Below the pieces are notes generated by a model, which saw only the letters and a list, made by a program, of their open reading frames with translations, ran no database searches and had not been told where the DNA came from. DNA of 64,000 nt from Juglans regia (taxonomy: Eukaryota > Streptophyta > Magnoliopsida > Fagales > Juglandaceae), in NCBI RefSeq assembly GCF_001411555.2, contig NC_049904.1, positions 25,371,370-25,435,369 of the forward strand. Direction: 5' to 3'. Both the position numbers and the translations under genes were made by a program. Positions 12,824 through 24,544 of this stretch are shown in pieces. Positions within the stretch are counted from its first letter, which is position 1. Each line of letters starts with the position of its first letter.

Positions 12824-13080
12824 TTGAGAGTGATAACTTGTTCAAATGTGTTCAGATTTTTTACCTCATTAACCAGATTTTCCAGTACTAACATACTGGA
12901 AAATCTGGTTAATAAGGTAAAAATTCTGATGAAATGCTTTGAGGTCTCCAAAGTCCAACATGTATTGAGGTTGGGGATCAAAGTGACTCATCAGTTAGCA
13001 TGTAATGCTTGGCATTTGTCTGATGTGGAGTTTTGGATGAGTCTATCCCTTACTTGATATTTTGAATGTAAATTTATTTA
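12824..13080 (+). mobile_element. LINE 3' remnant containing a long hairpin
   Basis: The short frame at 12824-13057 ends in a sequence resembling the C-terminal tail of plant LINE RNase H domains (HQLACNAWHLSDVEFW, then a stop), compared with a similar tail near 39530-39640. A near-perfect hairpin with 30-bp arms (12858-12887 and 12894-12923) lies inside it. Too short and eroded to be functional; the identity of this remnant is tentative. Confidence 0.35.
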
Positions 13081-14364
13081 TTAAAAAGAAAAAGAATTGT
13101 TATAATTGTGAATATATAAACTATGTATAATTATTTAAAAATAAATAAATATGAAATTTACATAAAAAAATTAATTTTTTAAAAATAAATCTCACTTATT
13201 TTTAAAATAATTATAAAATATTTATACATCTTTTTACTGTAAATAACATTCCTCTATTAAAAATACAATTCCTAGTCACGCAATCGCGCGGGTGCTCTAT
13301 GTCTACGTGGCACAATCGTACCATCATAATTTTGTTTTGAATTATTTTCGTGGAGGTCGAGCACCAACTGTTTGACACATTGCCCCACATTAAAGGTGAT
13401 GCGCCAACCTTGCCAATTCAATGTGAAGGTCGGCCACCCCACCACCTAACCCCATATCATCTCAGAGTTATTCCTCACAAAACAACAAACCTTTCATTAT
13501 GAGACTGTTAATTTACCCGTAGAACACAACCCCCCGAGTGTCCATAATTACACTTCCTTGGGAATGATATTTCTAGTTGGGAAATTTCCTTCCAAAGACA
13601 CAGCTGCTTTATCAGTACCACTTTCTGGCTAAGGTGGTATGTCACATAATAATGTTTATTTTTATTTTTAATTTCATTTTATTTTATTATTATAATTTTT
13701 TTTAAAATTTTATATAAAATATAATAAATAATTTAATTTTTTAAATAATAATAATATTAAAAATATTATTTTTTTTAATTTTTTAATTTTTATATAAAAT
13801 TGTCTCATTTATCAAATTATTTAAACAAAAATTAAATGAGTATGGTTTTGCGTTTTGCGTTTTGCGTTTTGCGCTAAAGAACAAAAAGAGCCTGCCAAAT
13901 GATCCATATCTTATCATATTTTATTTTATTTGTATTTATACAGTTCGATCAATCAATTAGAAAAATCTCAAATGGCAGTGACATCACTCCTAGGCAACAT
14001 TAACAGTGGAGGGTATTTTGGATACTGTCTCTCCATGAATGAACATGTCAATTAGGAATAATGATCTATAAGAGTTTGAAGTTTCTTCCACTTTACTCTT
14101 CGTTAGTGGTCTGTCTCATAATCTCATTTCGCATCCTCGACACCGTCCTTTATAGCATTGCTGCCCATTCCCTCTCTCTTTCATGAGTTTCACCCCCTTA
14201 ACATACAAAAAGATTGTTGTTTTATTTTTCCCCTTTCTATCAGTTTAGGCCAAACGAAATAAACACTATCGAGGTATACAGCTTCACATAAACCTTGATG
14301 GATTAATGAATGAATGTGAATGATTTTGGAACCCCACAAAATCTCCATCTTCAGATAGACAAAG
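13081..14364. other. Intergenic and promoter region of the glucanase gene
   Basis: Contains a weak family-B foldback copy (about 13095-13240), an A/T-rich MITE-like stretch with the TATAAAATATAATAAATAATT motif (about 13640-13830), and four perfect GTTTTGC units at 13845-13872. The last 300 bases before ATG 14365 are promoter/5' leader by position. No coding signal. Confidence 0.4.
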
Positions 14365-16955
14365 ATGATAGAGTTCAGACCCAGATTCACAGCCGCTTCT
14401 CTCATTTCTGTGATACTTCTTGTAGGCTCATCTCTGAAGGCCGAATCAGCCGTAGGAGTGAACTGGGGGACCCTGTCATTCCACAAGCTGAAGCCCTCTA
14501 CAGTAGTGAATCTCCTGAAAACCAACAGGGTAACAAAAGTGAAGCTGTTTGAGGCAGACCCAGGTGCTCTGGAGGCGCTCATGGGGAGTGGGATTCAGGT
14601 CATGGTGGGAATACCCAATGATATGCTGGCTTCCTTGAGCGCATCCACTGTGGCATCTGATTTGTGGGTTCGCCAGAATGTGTCCAGATATATGGTTAAA
14701 GGTGGTGTTGATATAAGGTAACTTCACTATGCTTCCTTCTTGCAAAATTTCTAGTTTCTCTTGTTTTTCTCTTTCTGGGGCAGTGTGTTTTTGGGGCTGT
14801 GTGGTTGGTTAGGAGAAAGGTAGGAAAGTGAATGAGAAGAAAATATAAACTTTTGGATCTTGTTCACTTCGTTGTGAAGTTGAATGATCAACTCCACTTA
14901 ATAAAGCACACTAGTTTGGGCTCAGTGGATTTCCTACGTTTTCTCTGATCGACCAAGTAAAAAATATTAGCCCTTTTCCTATCCTGTACGTAACTTAGCT
15001 GTATTGTCCGTCAGTCTTCACATTATTATCAAGTATGCTATGATCATTTGTTGCCGATGGTGCTGTTGATATATCCTGGGCAGCTGGGTTGTAAACCCGG
15101 TTCGTTTAAAACCCATTATCCGGACCGGGTGTACCTGGTTTTTCTATGCTGGTACCGGCCCAAGATTTATTCTATGAGGCTGAGCTTGTTCTACAAATGC
15201 TCCAAAGTTCAGTAACTTCCTCAACCTTCACCTTGTGGGATTGAGTTACAATATTTGCAGAATTTTCCACTTTTACAAGGTAGGCAGTTAAGTTATTCTA
15301 GATGTGAAAATCCTCAGAGGCCAGTGACATAAACAATACTCAGAGGCTAGTGATATAAGCAAGAGTAATTCTATATACAACCGTAAAGTGCATAAACGTT
15401 GCTTAATCTTTTTGAAAAAAGAGTGAGATCCATTATTAAAAAATTAATTTTTTTTCGCGTGGGTCTCATGTTTTATTCACTTTTTTCAAAGAGATTACGT
15501 GACGGTTACACAATTCACAGTTGCAAATATCTTTTCTCCATGAGCAATACCAAAAGGTATTCCATAATTTCCTGATTTAATAGTAGGGCATCTTCTGCCA
15601 AGATACCTGATAGGTCAGAGCATTGGCCCTTTTATGAAAGGGTGTGGACACCAGATATTTTCCCGTCAGACAACTTCTTAAAATCTCAAATAATTCTCCT
15701 TTTTCAACATTTTGGAGTTTAGATGTGTTTGTAACATTATTTATATAGATATATGTAGAAATTATTAATGCATCCTTGAGAAAGATAATTTTTATATGCA
15801 TCAAGAGTTCCAAATTTCCAACCAGCTATTCAGCTCTTAACTTTTCATGACAGGTACGTTGCAGTAGGAAATGAGCCCTTCCTTTCTAGTTACTCAGGTC
15901 AATACGAGCCTTATGTCATGCCTGCACTGCTCAACGTACAACAGTCCTTGGCCAAAGTAAATTTTGCAGGTTATGTGAAGTTAGTGGTGCCTTGCAATGC
16001 CGATGCTTATGAGTCCACTCTTCCTTCTCAAGGGGCATTCCGACCCGAACTAACCCAAATCATGACTGAACTTGTGTCGTTCCTTAACTCAAATGGTTCC
16101 CCATTTGTAGTCAATATCTATCCATTTCTAAGCCTCTATGGGAACTCGGATTTTCCACAAGACTACGCATTCTTTGAGGGGACTACTCATGCTGTTACAG
16201 ATGGACCCAATGTTTACTACAATGCATTTGATGGAAATTTTGACACTTTAGTTGCAGCACTGAGCAAACTTGGATATGGTCAGATGCCCATAGTTATTGG
16301 GGAGGTAGGTTGGCCAACAGATGGAGCCATTGGTGCAAATCTGACTGCTGCAAGAGCTTTCAATCAAGGGCTCATAAATCATGTTCTGAGTAACAAAGGG
16401 ACACCATTGAGGCCGGGCATCCCACCCATGGATATATACCTTTTCGGTCTACTTGATGAAGGGGCAAAGAGCGTACTTCCAGGAACCTTTGAGAGACACT
16501 GGGGTATTTTTTCCTTTGATGGCCAAGCCAAATATTCACTAAACCTTGGTTTGGGCAACAGAAGATTAAAGAATGCAAAAAATGTTCAGTATCTCCCATC
16601 TAGATGGTGTGTGGCAAACCCATCTACAGATTTGTCTGAGGTGACAAACCACATGAAACTTGCCTGTAGTGTTGCAGATTGCACCACACTTAACTATGGT
16701 GGATCATGTAATGGCATTGGAGCGAAGGGAAATATCTCATATGCATTCAACAGTTACTATCAGCTGCGAAAGCAAAATGCACAGAGCTGTGATTTTGATG
16801 GGCTAGGCATGGTCACTTACCTCGATCCTTCTATCGGCGAATGCAGGTTTCTTGTTGGCGTCAATGATGTTAGTTCATCAAGTTTTCAACCAGTTTGTTG
16901 GTGGAGCATTCCTTGGGTTTTGATCATCTGGGGGTTTTGGTTCTCTGTAATGTGA
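14365..16955 (+). CDS. GH17 glucan endo-1,3-beta-glucosidase with X8 domain, GPI-type
   Basis: Hydrolyses beta-1,3-glucan such as callose in the wall or at plasmodesmata. Exons are 14365-14717 and 15854-16955; the intron 14718-15853 splits an Arg codon. The product is 484 aa: signal peptide about 1-28, then GH17 starting at GVNWG. The acid/base Glu lies in VGNEPF (about E125) and the nucleophile Glu in VIGEVGWP (about E268). A cysteine-rich X8/CBM43 carbohydrate-binding module covers about 369-455 (starts RWCVANP). The C-terminus (about 466-484) is hydrophobic, Trp/Ile-rich and ends without a charged tail, as expected for a GPI-anchor signal. It most resembles the Arabidopsis At4g31140/At5g58090 group. 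The intron is typical for this family, in which a short first exon encodes the signal peptide and start of GH17. Confidence 0.94.
15363..15532. repeat. Foldback MITE, family B, in the glucanase intron
   Basis: A 170-bp inverted-repeat structure: AACCGTAAAGTGCATAAACGT near 15380 pairs with ACGTGACGGTTACACAATTC near 15500. The AT-rich middle (GAGATCCATTATTAAAAAATT) matches the other family-B copies. It lies wholly within the intron. A separate hAT-end fragment (ACCCGGTT...GTACCGGCCC) is at about 15085-15175. Confidence 0.5.
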
Positions 16956-18256
16956 AAAACAAAAAAGGTTTTTTGGGTGGGGTTTTCACGGTTCCTCTAT
17001 TGAAATTATAAGTGATATATATATATATATATTTATATATATACGTAGGAGATAGAATACGATACTTATTTAGAAAATCAAAATTATTAGGGGTATGTGA
17101 TTGAGTCCTTGTATCATGTAAGAAACAGAGTAAACATTTTATGTAGTTAATTATTTAAGTATACTCCATATTCAAACCAGATGCCATTCTTTTTACTCCA
17201 AAGATATATGCCAAACTTGACTTTACAGGCCAAACTTTTTACATGGACTGGTTTGGTTACACAAAATTAAACTATCTCATCTTGTATCATTATATAACTT
17301 TCTCAAATTTTCATATAAAATATAATAAATAATTCAATTTTTTTAAATTTCAAAATAAACATAATATTAAAAACTTATATTATAACAATATTTTATTCAA
17401 CTTTCAACGAAACATTTCATTTGAACTGCATAACCAAACAAGGCTAAATCTTCATTTTTGTTCCTGTCTAACACATTAAATTTAATTACGTCAATTTGTG
17501 AATTTTATTTTTTAATCTGGCACTTCTTTTTCCAAAATTCTTTCACTCCATTCAAATGCAGCAGCGAAAAGGGTTGATATCATGCCTACTTGGTCCATAT
17601 TTTTAGGTTGTGTTCTGTTCAGGCAAAAACGCCTGTAAAAAATCTTTTATCGTACGCGAGTTTTAGACCATCATCATCGAATGTTAAAACTGTTTTAGGA
17701 GACGTTTGGATTCGGATGAGTTGAGATGAGCTGAGATCACTTACGAATCCAAACGAATCCTTAATCTACTGTCAATATTTCAAGGCTGCGAGTCTCTAAA
17801 ATATATCACTTTGTTACAGAACCATATGAGGCTACTCAGACTTATTAAAGTATGATTTGCATATGCTCCCCTTTGTTCCACCAAACATAATGCCTATTTT
17901 TGCAAATCCATTAACCGTTTAAACAGCTATTAAAAGCATCGAGGCTGTGAAAGCATTGCCATACAGCTACAAATGAAAGTTTTGAATTCCGTTTCGGTTG
18001 AATTACTGATAGAAAATATTTTAATATTTGAACATTTTTGTATACCGTTTTGGAATAATAATTATATATATGAAATTAGCATCGTTTAAAACTTTATAGG
18101 CATTGAATCATTATAAGAAGTCTAAGAAAAATACTAGAGGAACACCATATGGCGTGTCACCACAACAAAAAAGAGGGCATTTGGAACAACGGAGATCAAC
18201 GGAAAAAACGAGAATGAAGAGACCCTATCTGTGTTGAGATTTGTAATGTGTTCATA
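16956..18256. other. Glucanase 3' region and intergenic MITEs
   Basis: A (TA)n tract is at about 17011-17043. A family-A MITE spans about 17232-17455: TTGGTTACAC at one end, AACCAAACAAGG at the other, with the shared internal motif AATATAATAAATAATTCAAT. A miniature copy of about 60 bp lies at 17702-17758, with GTTTGGATTCG and CGAATCCAAAC ends. The first copy of a 26-bp direct repeat is at 18159-18184. No gene. Confidence 0.45.
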
Positions 18257-18299
18257 ACCACAACAAAAAAGAGGGCATTTGGTCTAGTGGTATGATTCT
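18257..18299 (+). pseudogene. Truncated tRNA-Pro fragment after a direct repeat
   Basis: Bases 18273-18299 match the 5' part of plant nuclear tRNA-Pro as I remember it: acceptor strand GGGCATTT, D-arm GGTCTAGTGGTATGA, and the start of the anticodon stem TTCT. After that the sequence changes to GGAGGGAAGGGGG, so the anticodon loop, T-arm and 3' acceptor are absent. The 26 bases 18257-18282 also occur at 18159-18184, so the first 10 bases of the tRNA match belong to that direct repeat. It cannot be a working tRNA gene. Confidence 0.55.
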
Positions 18300-18938
18300 T
18301 GGAGGGAAGGGGGAGAAGTCGAACCGGAAGAGGAATTACCATTTATGTAGATTTTGGACTGAAATGCACATTCCGGCCAAAATATTAGAATCTGGCCAGA
18401 ATGGACCGGAACAGGCCGAAATAGCTGGAATTTACTCCGAAGTGGAACAACCACCTAAACCATGCTGGTTACTGTTCAGGCACAGCAAATTCAGGCCGGA
18501 AGCAGCAAAGTGCTGCACTTCCTGAGCCTCACTTGCTACTGCCATGAGCAGCTGATTACCGACCTAGATGGCTACAACCTTTCACCTCCTGAGTTCAGCT
18601 AGCAAGTTTGATTTGCCACCATAGCTGCTCGTATTATGATCAGAAAACACATAACAAACACCTACCACATTCTGACAGAAAGCCTTCAAATTTTATTTTT
18701 TTTTTGGCTTTTCTGGGTTTGGGGTGAGGGAGGGTTGCAACAGCTCATCACCCGATTAAGTTGGTCACTGGAGTCTAATAATTGCATAATAAAAGTTTCC
18801 ACTCCCATTGCATCCCTGATTGAAAATTAAAAAACCAAAAAGAAACGTTTGTACATTTACCAAGCGGTCAAGGACAAGAACATGTTACACAAAGGATTGG
18901 AGACAATTCTGATGTCTTGTAAGGGCTGCAAAAATCTA
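18300..18938. other. NRPD4/NRPE4 3' flank
   Basis: Downstream of the minus-strand NRPD4 stop at 18939. The part nearest the stop is presumably 3' UTR. Between 18350 and 18510 CCGG/GGCCAGAAT words recur, suggesting an unclassified repeat. No coding signal on either strand that I can support. Confidence 0.3.
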
Positions 18939-21884
18939 TCAATCCACTACTCCCAGGCCCCCGACATTACCTGCACCAAAATCATTATGTGCCCCTGTAG
19001 TGAATGACAGCTAAATAAGGCTATCAAAGTTAAGTAGCAAAATTAAAATCTTACCAGGGTTGCCAGCATCAGCACTTTTCATTTGACTTTCTAAGCTAGT
19101 TGACTTCTTAAGCTTAGCTAGCTCACCTAGTACATCTTTGAGGGGTTCGCTGAGCTTGCTTCTCTTATTCTACAGGAAAATTTTAGGCATGAACAACACA
19201 TGAAATAATAACATCGAATTATCACCTCAAATACTAACTTTACAACTACAACAACACAGGTGAACATAACCACAGAACCATATCAGAGACAGTGGGGCTT
19301 ACAGAGTCTCCTGGACCGTTAAATATAGTAACAAATATGGTCTCTTTCATTATTGACCTATTTAAAGCCCTAGGGGTTGGCTCAAGTGGTAAAAGCTTTG
19401 GGCTTGGGAGGTATGCTCCCCCCAGGTCTAAGGTTCAAATCCCCTTGGGTGCAAACAATCTCTAGGGGCCATTAGACTTGGAGATTTTCCTCTTGAATTA
19501 CCCGATTTGCACTTGTAGAAAATTCCTTGCCAAGGGCCTGTGCACCCACGGAATTAGTCGGGACGTTGTTCCGCCAATCAAAAAAAATTATTGACCTATT
19601 TAAATATAGTTCAAGCCCGCCACCTTCCCCTTTTCTTTTTTTCTACACACAATAGATAGAAAAACAATGTGTTTACATTGCAATAGATGCTTCCTCAAGG
19701 AAACCAGCATTTACAACAAGAATATCAACTGAAAAATAGTTTTTTGAATCAACTGATTATTAAGCTCATTAGTTGTTCAAAGGGGAATGACATGAATGCC
19801 AAGCCTAAAAATCAGGAAATATTAACATTTTGTCCTACACATACACCTTTGAGTAATTGGTGTTATAACAAATATCAGTTTTGTGTCTGTACTTGTTAAT
19901 ACACTGCACCAATTTCGCTTATTTCTACTTTTTATCATACATTATTGTCTCAACAGTTTTCTACCTCCGCAGTTACTAAGACAGTGAGCACTCTTTTGTC
20001 TATTGTATACTTATATATCAAACAAAAACAAACTTTCTAAGGGACAGAACTAGAATGAAATAGTAAGAAAACACCAGGCATGGTAAACAATCAAATGTAT
20101 CGTTGTCCAAAACATTACAAAACCAGACATGTTATACCTTCAAGGATGGGACCAGAGCAAAAACTTCATCTACAAGTTCTGGACAAGCATTGGCAATGAC
20201 GCACATCTGCAACAAAAAAAAAAAAAAGACAGTAAGAGTGCTGCATGGTTTTTTTAAGATTGAAGTGACTCAGGTTGAGATTGAGACCTCGCCATCAGAG
20301 ACACCATATTTCTTGAGAGTCCTTATTCCAGTTAAGAATCCAACAGCAGATGGATGCATAAAGAACAGCGATGGGTCATATAGAAATGTGGCGAACACAT
20401 ACAAAACCAAATCTCAAAATTGAGTAAATAAAAGATTGAAAAAAAAAACGAAAAAACAGTTTAAGGATACTGAAGAACTTGTCTAACAGACGGGGGACTT
20501 GTATAATGGTCAACCCTTTTGGCATACAGCAGCCCCCTGTCAAATGATCTGGCAACAGATGGCCAATTATAACACTTACAATATGTACCGAGATTCTATT
20601 TGATAAGAAAAGCTTTAAAGCTGTTCCTCACGGGGGGAGTTTAAATTCTGGATCTTTGGATAATATGGTCATCTGATCTTGGATTCCTTGTAAAATATCT
20701 GCAGCCTCACAGTCCATCATGCATTTGACATTTTCTGGGAGTTCTGCATGTGTCACCGAAAATTTACGAATAGAATAGTATTAACCCACCGAAGGACATC
20801 CCAGCTTAAGAGATAGGTCTAGAAATAACTTTCTCCAGACCCAAGACAGCATGCATATACGACTATAAAATATGCAACATTAACAGGTGAGACATTGAAA
20901 TACATAAAGAGGCCAAGCTTTCCACATCTCAAGAAAATGATAACTAATTAGCAAGTAATCACAATAAACCAAAAACATAGTTTCAACTACCCACCTTGCT
21001 CAATTTTGAGCTCCAGTGGTGGTGGTGGTTTAGAAACTGAACCCTTCCCACCTTTAGCAGTCTTGTCTCCTTTTCCCCATTTGCTTGAATCTCCTTTAAA
21101 CAAAAGGCGCATGTAATGGAAATCAACATAGATGTGATCAATCAAAGATTGTGCAGAGAAATGTTATCAACATAACAGCATCAGCCAAAAAAAATCCTCG
21201 AGAAAATTAAACCTTTGGGTGGTAGAGTTTCAAACTTCCCACCAAGTGAACCTATAATAACAAAATTAACGGGTATGATTAATTATCCTTTAAACAAATG
21301 TGCAAGATAAAGCATATTTAGTACTGGCATATTATTATACAAGTACAAAAAATAGAAAAGGAAAAGAAGGAAGCGTTAACCTTCAATATCAAACTGAACT
21401 TTCATTGCCCTCTTTGACTTTGCTGAGCTATCATCCTTCCCTTTCAAGGAAGCTACAAAAAATAATTCACACATAATGCAGGTGTCTCAAAACACGAAAA
21501 GCGTCGAAACAACTTTGAATTCCCTTTATACGCTTTGCACGTATCTCCGCACTAACAGATGCAAACTCAAAACCCAAGAAAAGCAAGGATTATCAATCTT
21601 CTACTCAGACCATTGCTTGATTATATAGAATGCACTACTACTTTGTCCATCTAATCCCTTTACTTAATGGGCATTTTCAGGGATAAATACATAAAATAAA
21701 ATAAAAAAGTGCTAACATTTGAATGAAAATATTCGTGGAAAGTATGCATGCAGTAACCAAGAAAGATTTAATTTCAAGGGGAAAAAAAAAAAAATCAAAG
21801 ACCTTGTTTTGCGGTGGTGGATTTGAGAGAAGATTTTCGTGCTGTCTTGGTGGGTAGAGAAAACCCTTTCCCTCCTTTCTCCAT
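18939..21884 (-). CDS. NRPD4: DNA-directed RNA polymerases IV and V subunit 4
   Basis: RPB4-like subunit shared by Pol IV and Pol V, which drive RNA-directed DNA methylation in the nucleus. Coding exons in reading order: 21803-21884, 21381-21452, 21213-21251, 20995-21093, 20632-20743, 20471-20548, 20288-20321, 20138-20206, 19055-19169, 18939-18970. All junctions are GT-AG and phases add up to a 243-aa protein. The N-terminal ~95 residues are Lys/Gly/Ser-rich (starts MEKGGKG, as in Arabidopsis NRPD4). The RPB4 domain follows: CMMDCEAADIL, then SFDRGLLYAKRVDHYTSP, LKKYGVSDGE, and CVIANACPELVDEVFALVPSLK. The tail holds LGELAKLKKST, matching the Arabidopsis end, plus about 20 extra residues. A 5' UTR intron is likely between about 22103 and 21902. 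An intron carries a SINE. It is distinct from canonical Pol II NRPB4 by its basic N-terminus. Confidence 0.92.
19367..19587 (+). mobile_element. tRNA-derived SINE with 17-bp target duplication
   Basis: A 221-bp element in the NRPD4 intron between exons 20138-20206 and 19055-19169, in the opposite orientation to the gene. It has an A box (TGGCTCAAGTGG, 19378-19389) and a B box (GGTTCAAATCC, 19432-19442), a tRNA-unrelated body, and a short A-run at 19580-19587. A perfect 17-bp direct repeat, TTATTGACCTATTTAAA, flanks it at 19350-19366 and 19588-19604. Perfect duplications suggest a fairly recent insertion. Confidence 0.9.
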
Positions 21885-21902
21885 TACTACGTTCTATTTC
21901 TG

Positions 21903-22103
21903 CAACAAGAAAAAATCATAACAAACAATGCAAACGCCTATAATATACCAAACAAAGCCTTTTCCTCGAAAGAAAATTACAGTTTTTTCGGCCTTTTTCC
22001 TTTATGGGCAAGGAAGGAAAATCAAAATCAATAACTTAAAATAAAAAATAAAAAGAAGAAGAAGAAGAGGATACCACGAAGGGAAAGAGCAAGCAAAGCT
22101 ACC
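21903..22103 (-). other. Probable 5' UTR intron of NRPD4/NRPE4
   Basis: On the minus strand a donor-like CAG|GTAGCT occurs at about 22103 and an acceptor CTTGTTGCAG ends at about 21903, 19 bases before the ATG. The interval is T-rich near the acceptor. The upstream leader exon would lie around 22104-22150. Inferred only from splice signals. Confidence 0.4.
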
Positions 22104-22150
22104 TGCGAGGAGTTTAGGTAGGAGGGAGTGATCGCGAAGTAGTAGAAAAT

Positions 22151-23552
22151 AAAACGCAGGTTGCAGTTCATATAAACCCGGTTTGACCCCGAATCCGTTT
22201 GTTTTTCATTTTTGGATAATTGCTAATTTGTCCCTAGATTTGTTGGCTATTGTATTTTATTTTTATTACATTTATTAATAGTGAATGTGTCTCTGTTTTT
22301 TTAAGTTTAAAATATATTTAAAAAATATTTGAAAAAAAAAAGATAAATTGCACTAGCAAGCACGCCCAATAACATCATTCTCATTGGCTTGACTAAATTC
22401 ATTTTCAAAATTTAGTCAATATCATACTTTTTTACATTTGTCTATTCTATTTAAATTCAATCTCTATATTAGATTAGTCATTTACTCTCTATATAATAAT
22501 AAAATATTATTAATTTAATAATTTTTTTATTTAATTTATTTGTATCACATTTTATAATTCTATCAATTTAATATTAATAATAATTATATTATAATTAAAT
22601 TAAATTAATATTTATTACATTTATTAAATATTAAATTAACATTAAATATTAATATTAATAATAATTATATTCTAATTAAATTAATATTAATATTTATCAC
22701 ATTTATTAAATATTAAATTAACATTAAATATTAATATTAATAATAATTATATTATAATTAGCTTATCATTATAATTAACTTAATAATTAATATTCTAATT
22801 AATATTAACTAATTAATTAATTTTTATCACATTTTATATTTAATAATAATAAATCGAACCAAATTTCTTGATTACAAAAAATACTTATATATTTTGTGAG
22901 ATGAGTGATAATTTAATATTTTAATGTTTGGCTAATCTACTGTTTACCTACAAATTTAGAAAATTATTATAGTATAAGTCTAAAATTTTATAGAGATGTC
23001 CAATCTAATGTGATGGATTTTTGGGCACATATTGGCTAAAGTTTAATTATTATTGGATTTTGACCAAACCAATAAAGATGCTCTAATAAGAGCTGAATGG
23101 TACAATAGCATTGCATTTTATTTTTTATTTTTTATTTTTTATTTTGGGTTGAGCCGAGTCTATGGATTTTAGAAAATTATTACGTAATTCAAAATATGGA
23201 TACTTCTCTTTATCTTATCCTTATATATTATCTAATTAAAATTATTTATGTAAGCGTAAATTTAAATTAACATGACATTTGTGATAGGAAAATGATATAG
23301 CTATCGAGAGTTGGGTCCCGATAGAAGTCACCGACTATATGTTTTTTTTGTTTTTCACTTAGTAATTAAATAAATATTTTTTAATGATATTGTGAATTTT
23401 TTTTTTCTAAAAAATGTTTAAGACTATAAAAATATGTATGAAATTTTATTTTATTTTTTTTAAAAGGGCCAAATGGCCTTACCGGTCGGTGTAGCACGAC
23501 TATTTGTGATATGATAAAAGCACTACCACGTGTCAATAGTCCAAAAACACTT
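22151..23552. other. Intergenic, extremely AT-rich, with an ~82-bp tandem repeat
   Basis: Upstream of NRPD4/NRPE4. Two full units of 81 and 82 bp (22568-22648 and 22649-22730) and a partial third (22731 to about 22762) are near-identical and made almost only of A and T. A short TTTTTATTTTT-type tandem lies at about 23116-23142. No gene seen. Confidence 0.6.
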
Positions 23553-24419
23553 AGGGCAGGTTTGGAAAATAAGATAAAACACAAAATTATCATTTTATCT
23601 CATTTCATCATTACACATTTTTTAAATCTCCATACAAAATATAATAAACAATTCAACTTTTTCAAATCCCAATACACTTTTTTCAAATTCCAAAACAATA
23701 ATAATATTAAAACATAATATTTTAAATTTCAAAACAAAATACAAAATTTTCATCTCATCTCCCAAATCTATCATAATAATTATTTAAATAAAAAAGCATA
23801 TATTTGTAAGAGTAATGCTATATACAATAGTGAAATACGTAAACGTTATACAATCATTTTGAAAAAAAATAGAGTTTACTATTAAAAATTTAATTTCTTT
23901 TCATGTGGATCTTATATTTATTTATTTTTTTTAAAACGACTGCATGATGCTTGCATACTCACAACTGCAAATATCATTTCTCTATTCATATACCTGACGC
24001 GAATACATCCTCAACATCGTTAATATGGGCAGGTTTAGATTTACAAATTGAAGTTCTCTTGTAAATTAAATTCTCCCACTGACTAACAAGTAGAAAATAC
24101 ATTTTAACTCATGTATTTCTAATTTATCGTTTTAATCTTTACCGTTTGTAACTTTTCCATTAAAAACATTCGTTTTTTAAACGAGAATATGATGTCCACT
24201 TGACTAAAATAATAAAAATAAGGGTACATTTGGATCCTCGACTGCTCTTAATTCATCTCAATTTATCATTACAAATTTTTTAAATTTCAACATAAAATAT
24301 AATAAACAATTCAATTTTTTCAAATCTCAAAATAATAATAATATTAAAAAATAATATTTTATCATCTCAATTTAACTCAACTCAACTTAACTCAGTTCAA
24401 CATCCAAATGCAGCCTTAG
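23553..24419. repeat. Cluster of three foldback MITEs
   Basis: Family A at about 23553-23770 (CAGGTTTGGAAAATAAGA left end, CTCATCTCCCAAATCT right end), family B at about 23810-23985, and family A again at about 24223-24419 (CATTTGGATC left, CATCCAAATG right). The two family-A copies share the internal stretch AATATAATAAACAATTCAA followed by TTTTTCAAAT and a run of AATAATAATATTAAAA. No coding capacity. Confidence 0.6.
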
Positions 24420-24544
24420 TCTTTTAAAGCCATATAAAAACATGAAAAAAAACAACTTAAAAGAAAGTCAAAATTCTAAAATAAAAAAAAAAAAAAAATT
24501 TACAGTAGCCGCACATGCCTCCACCCTAACCAGACGTTAGGAAC

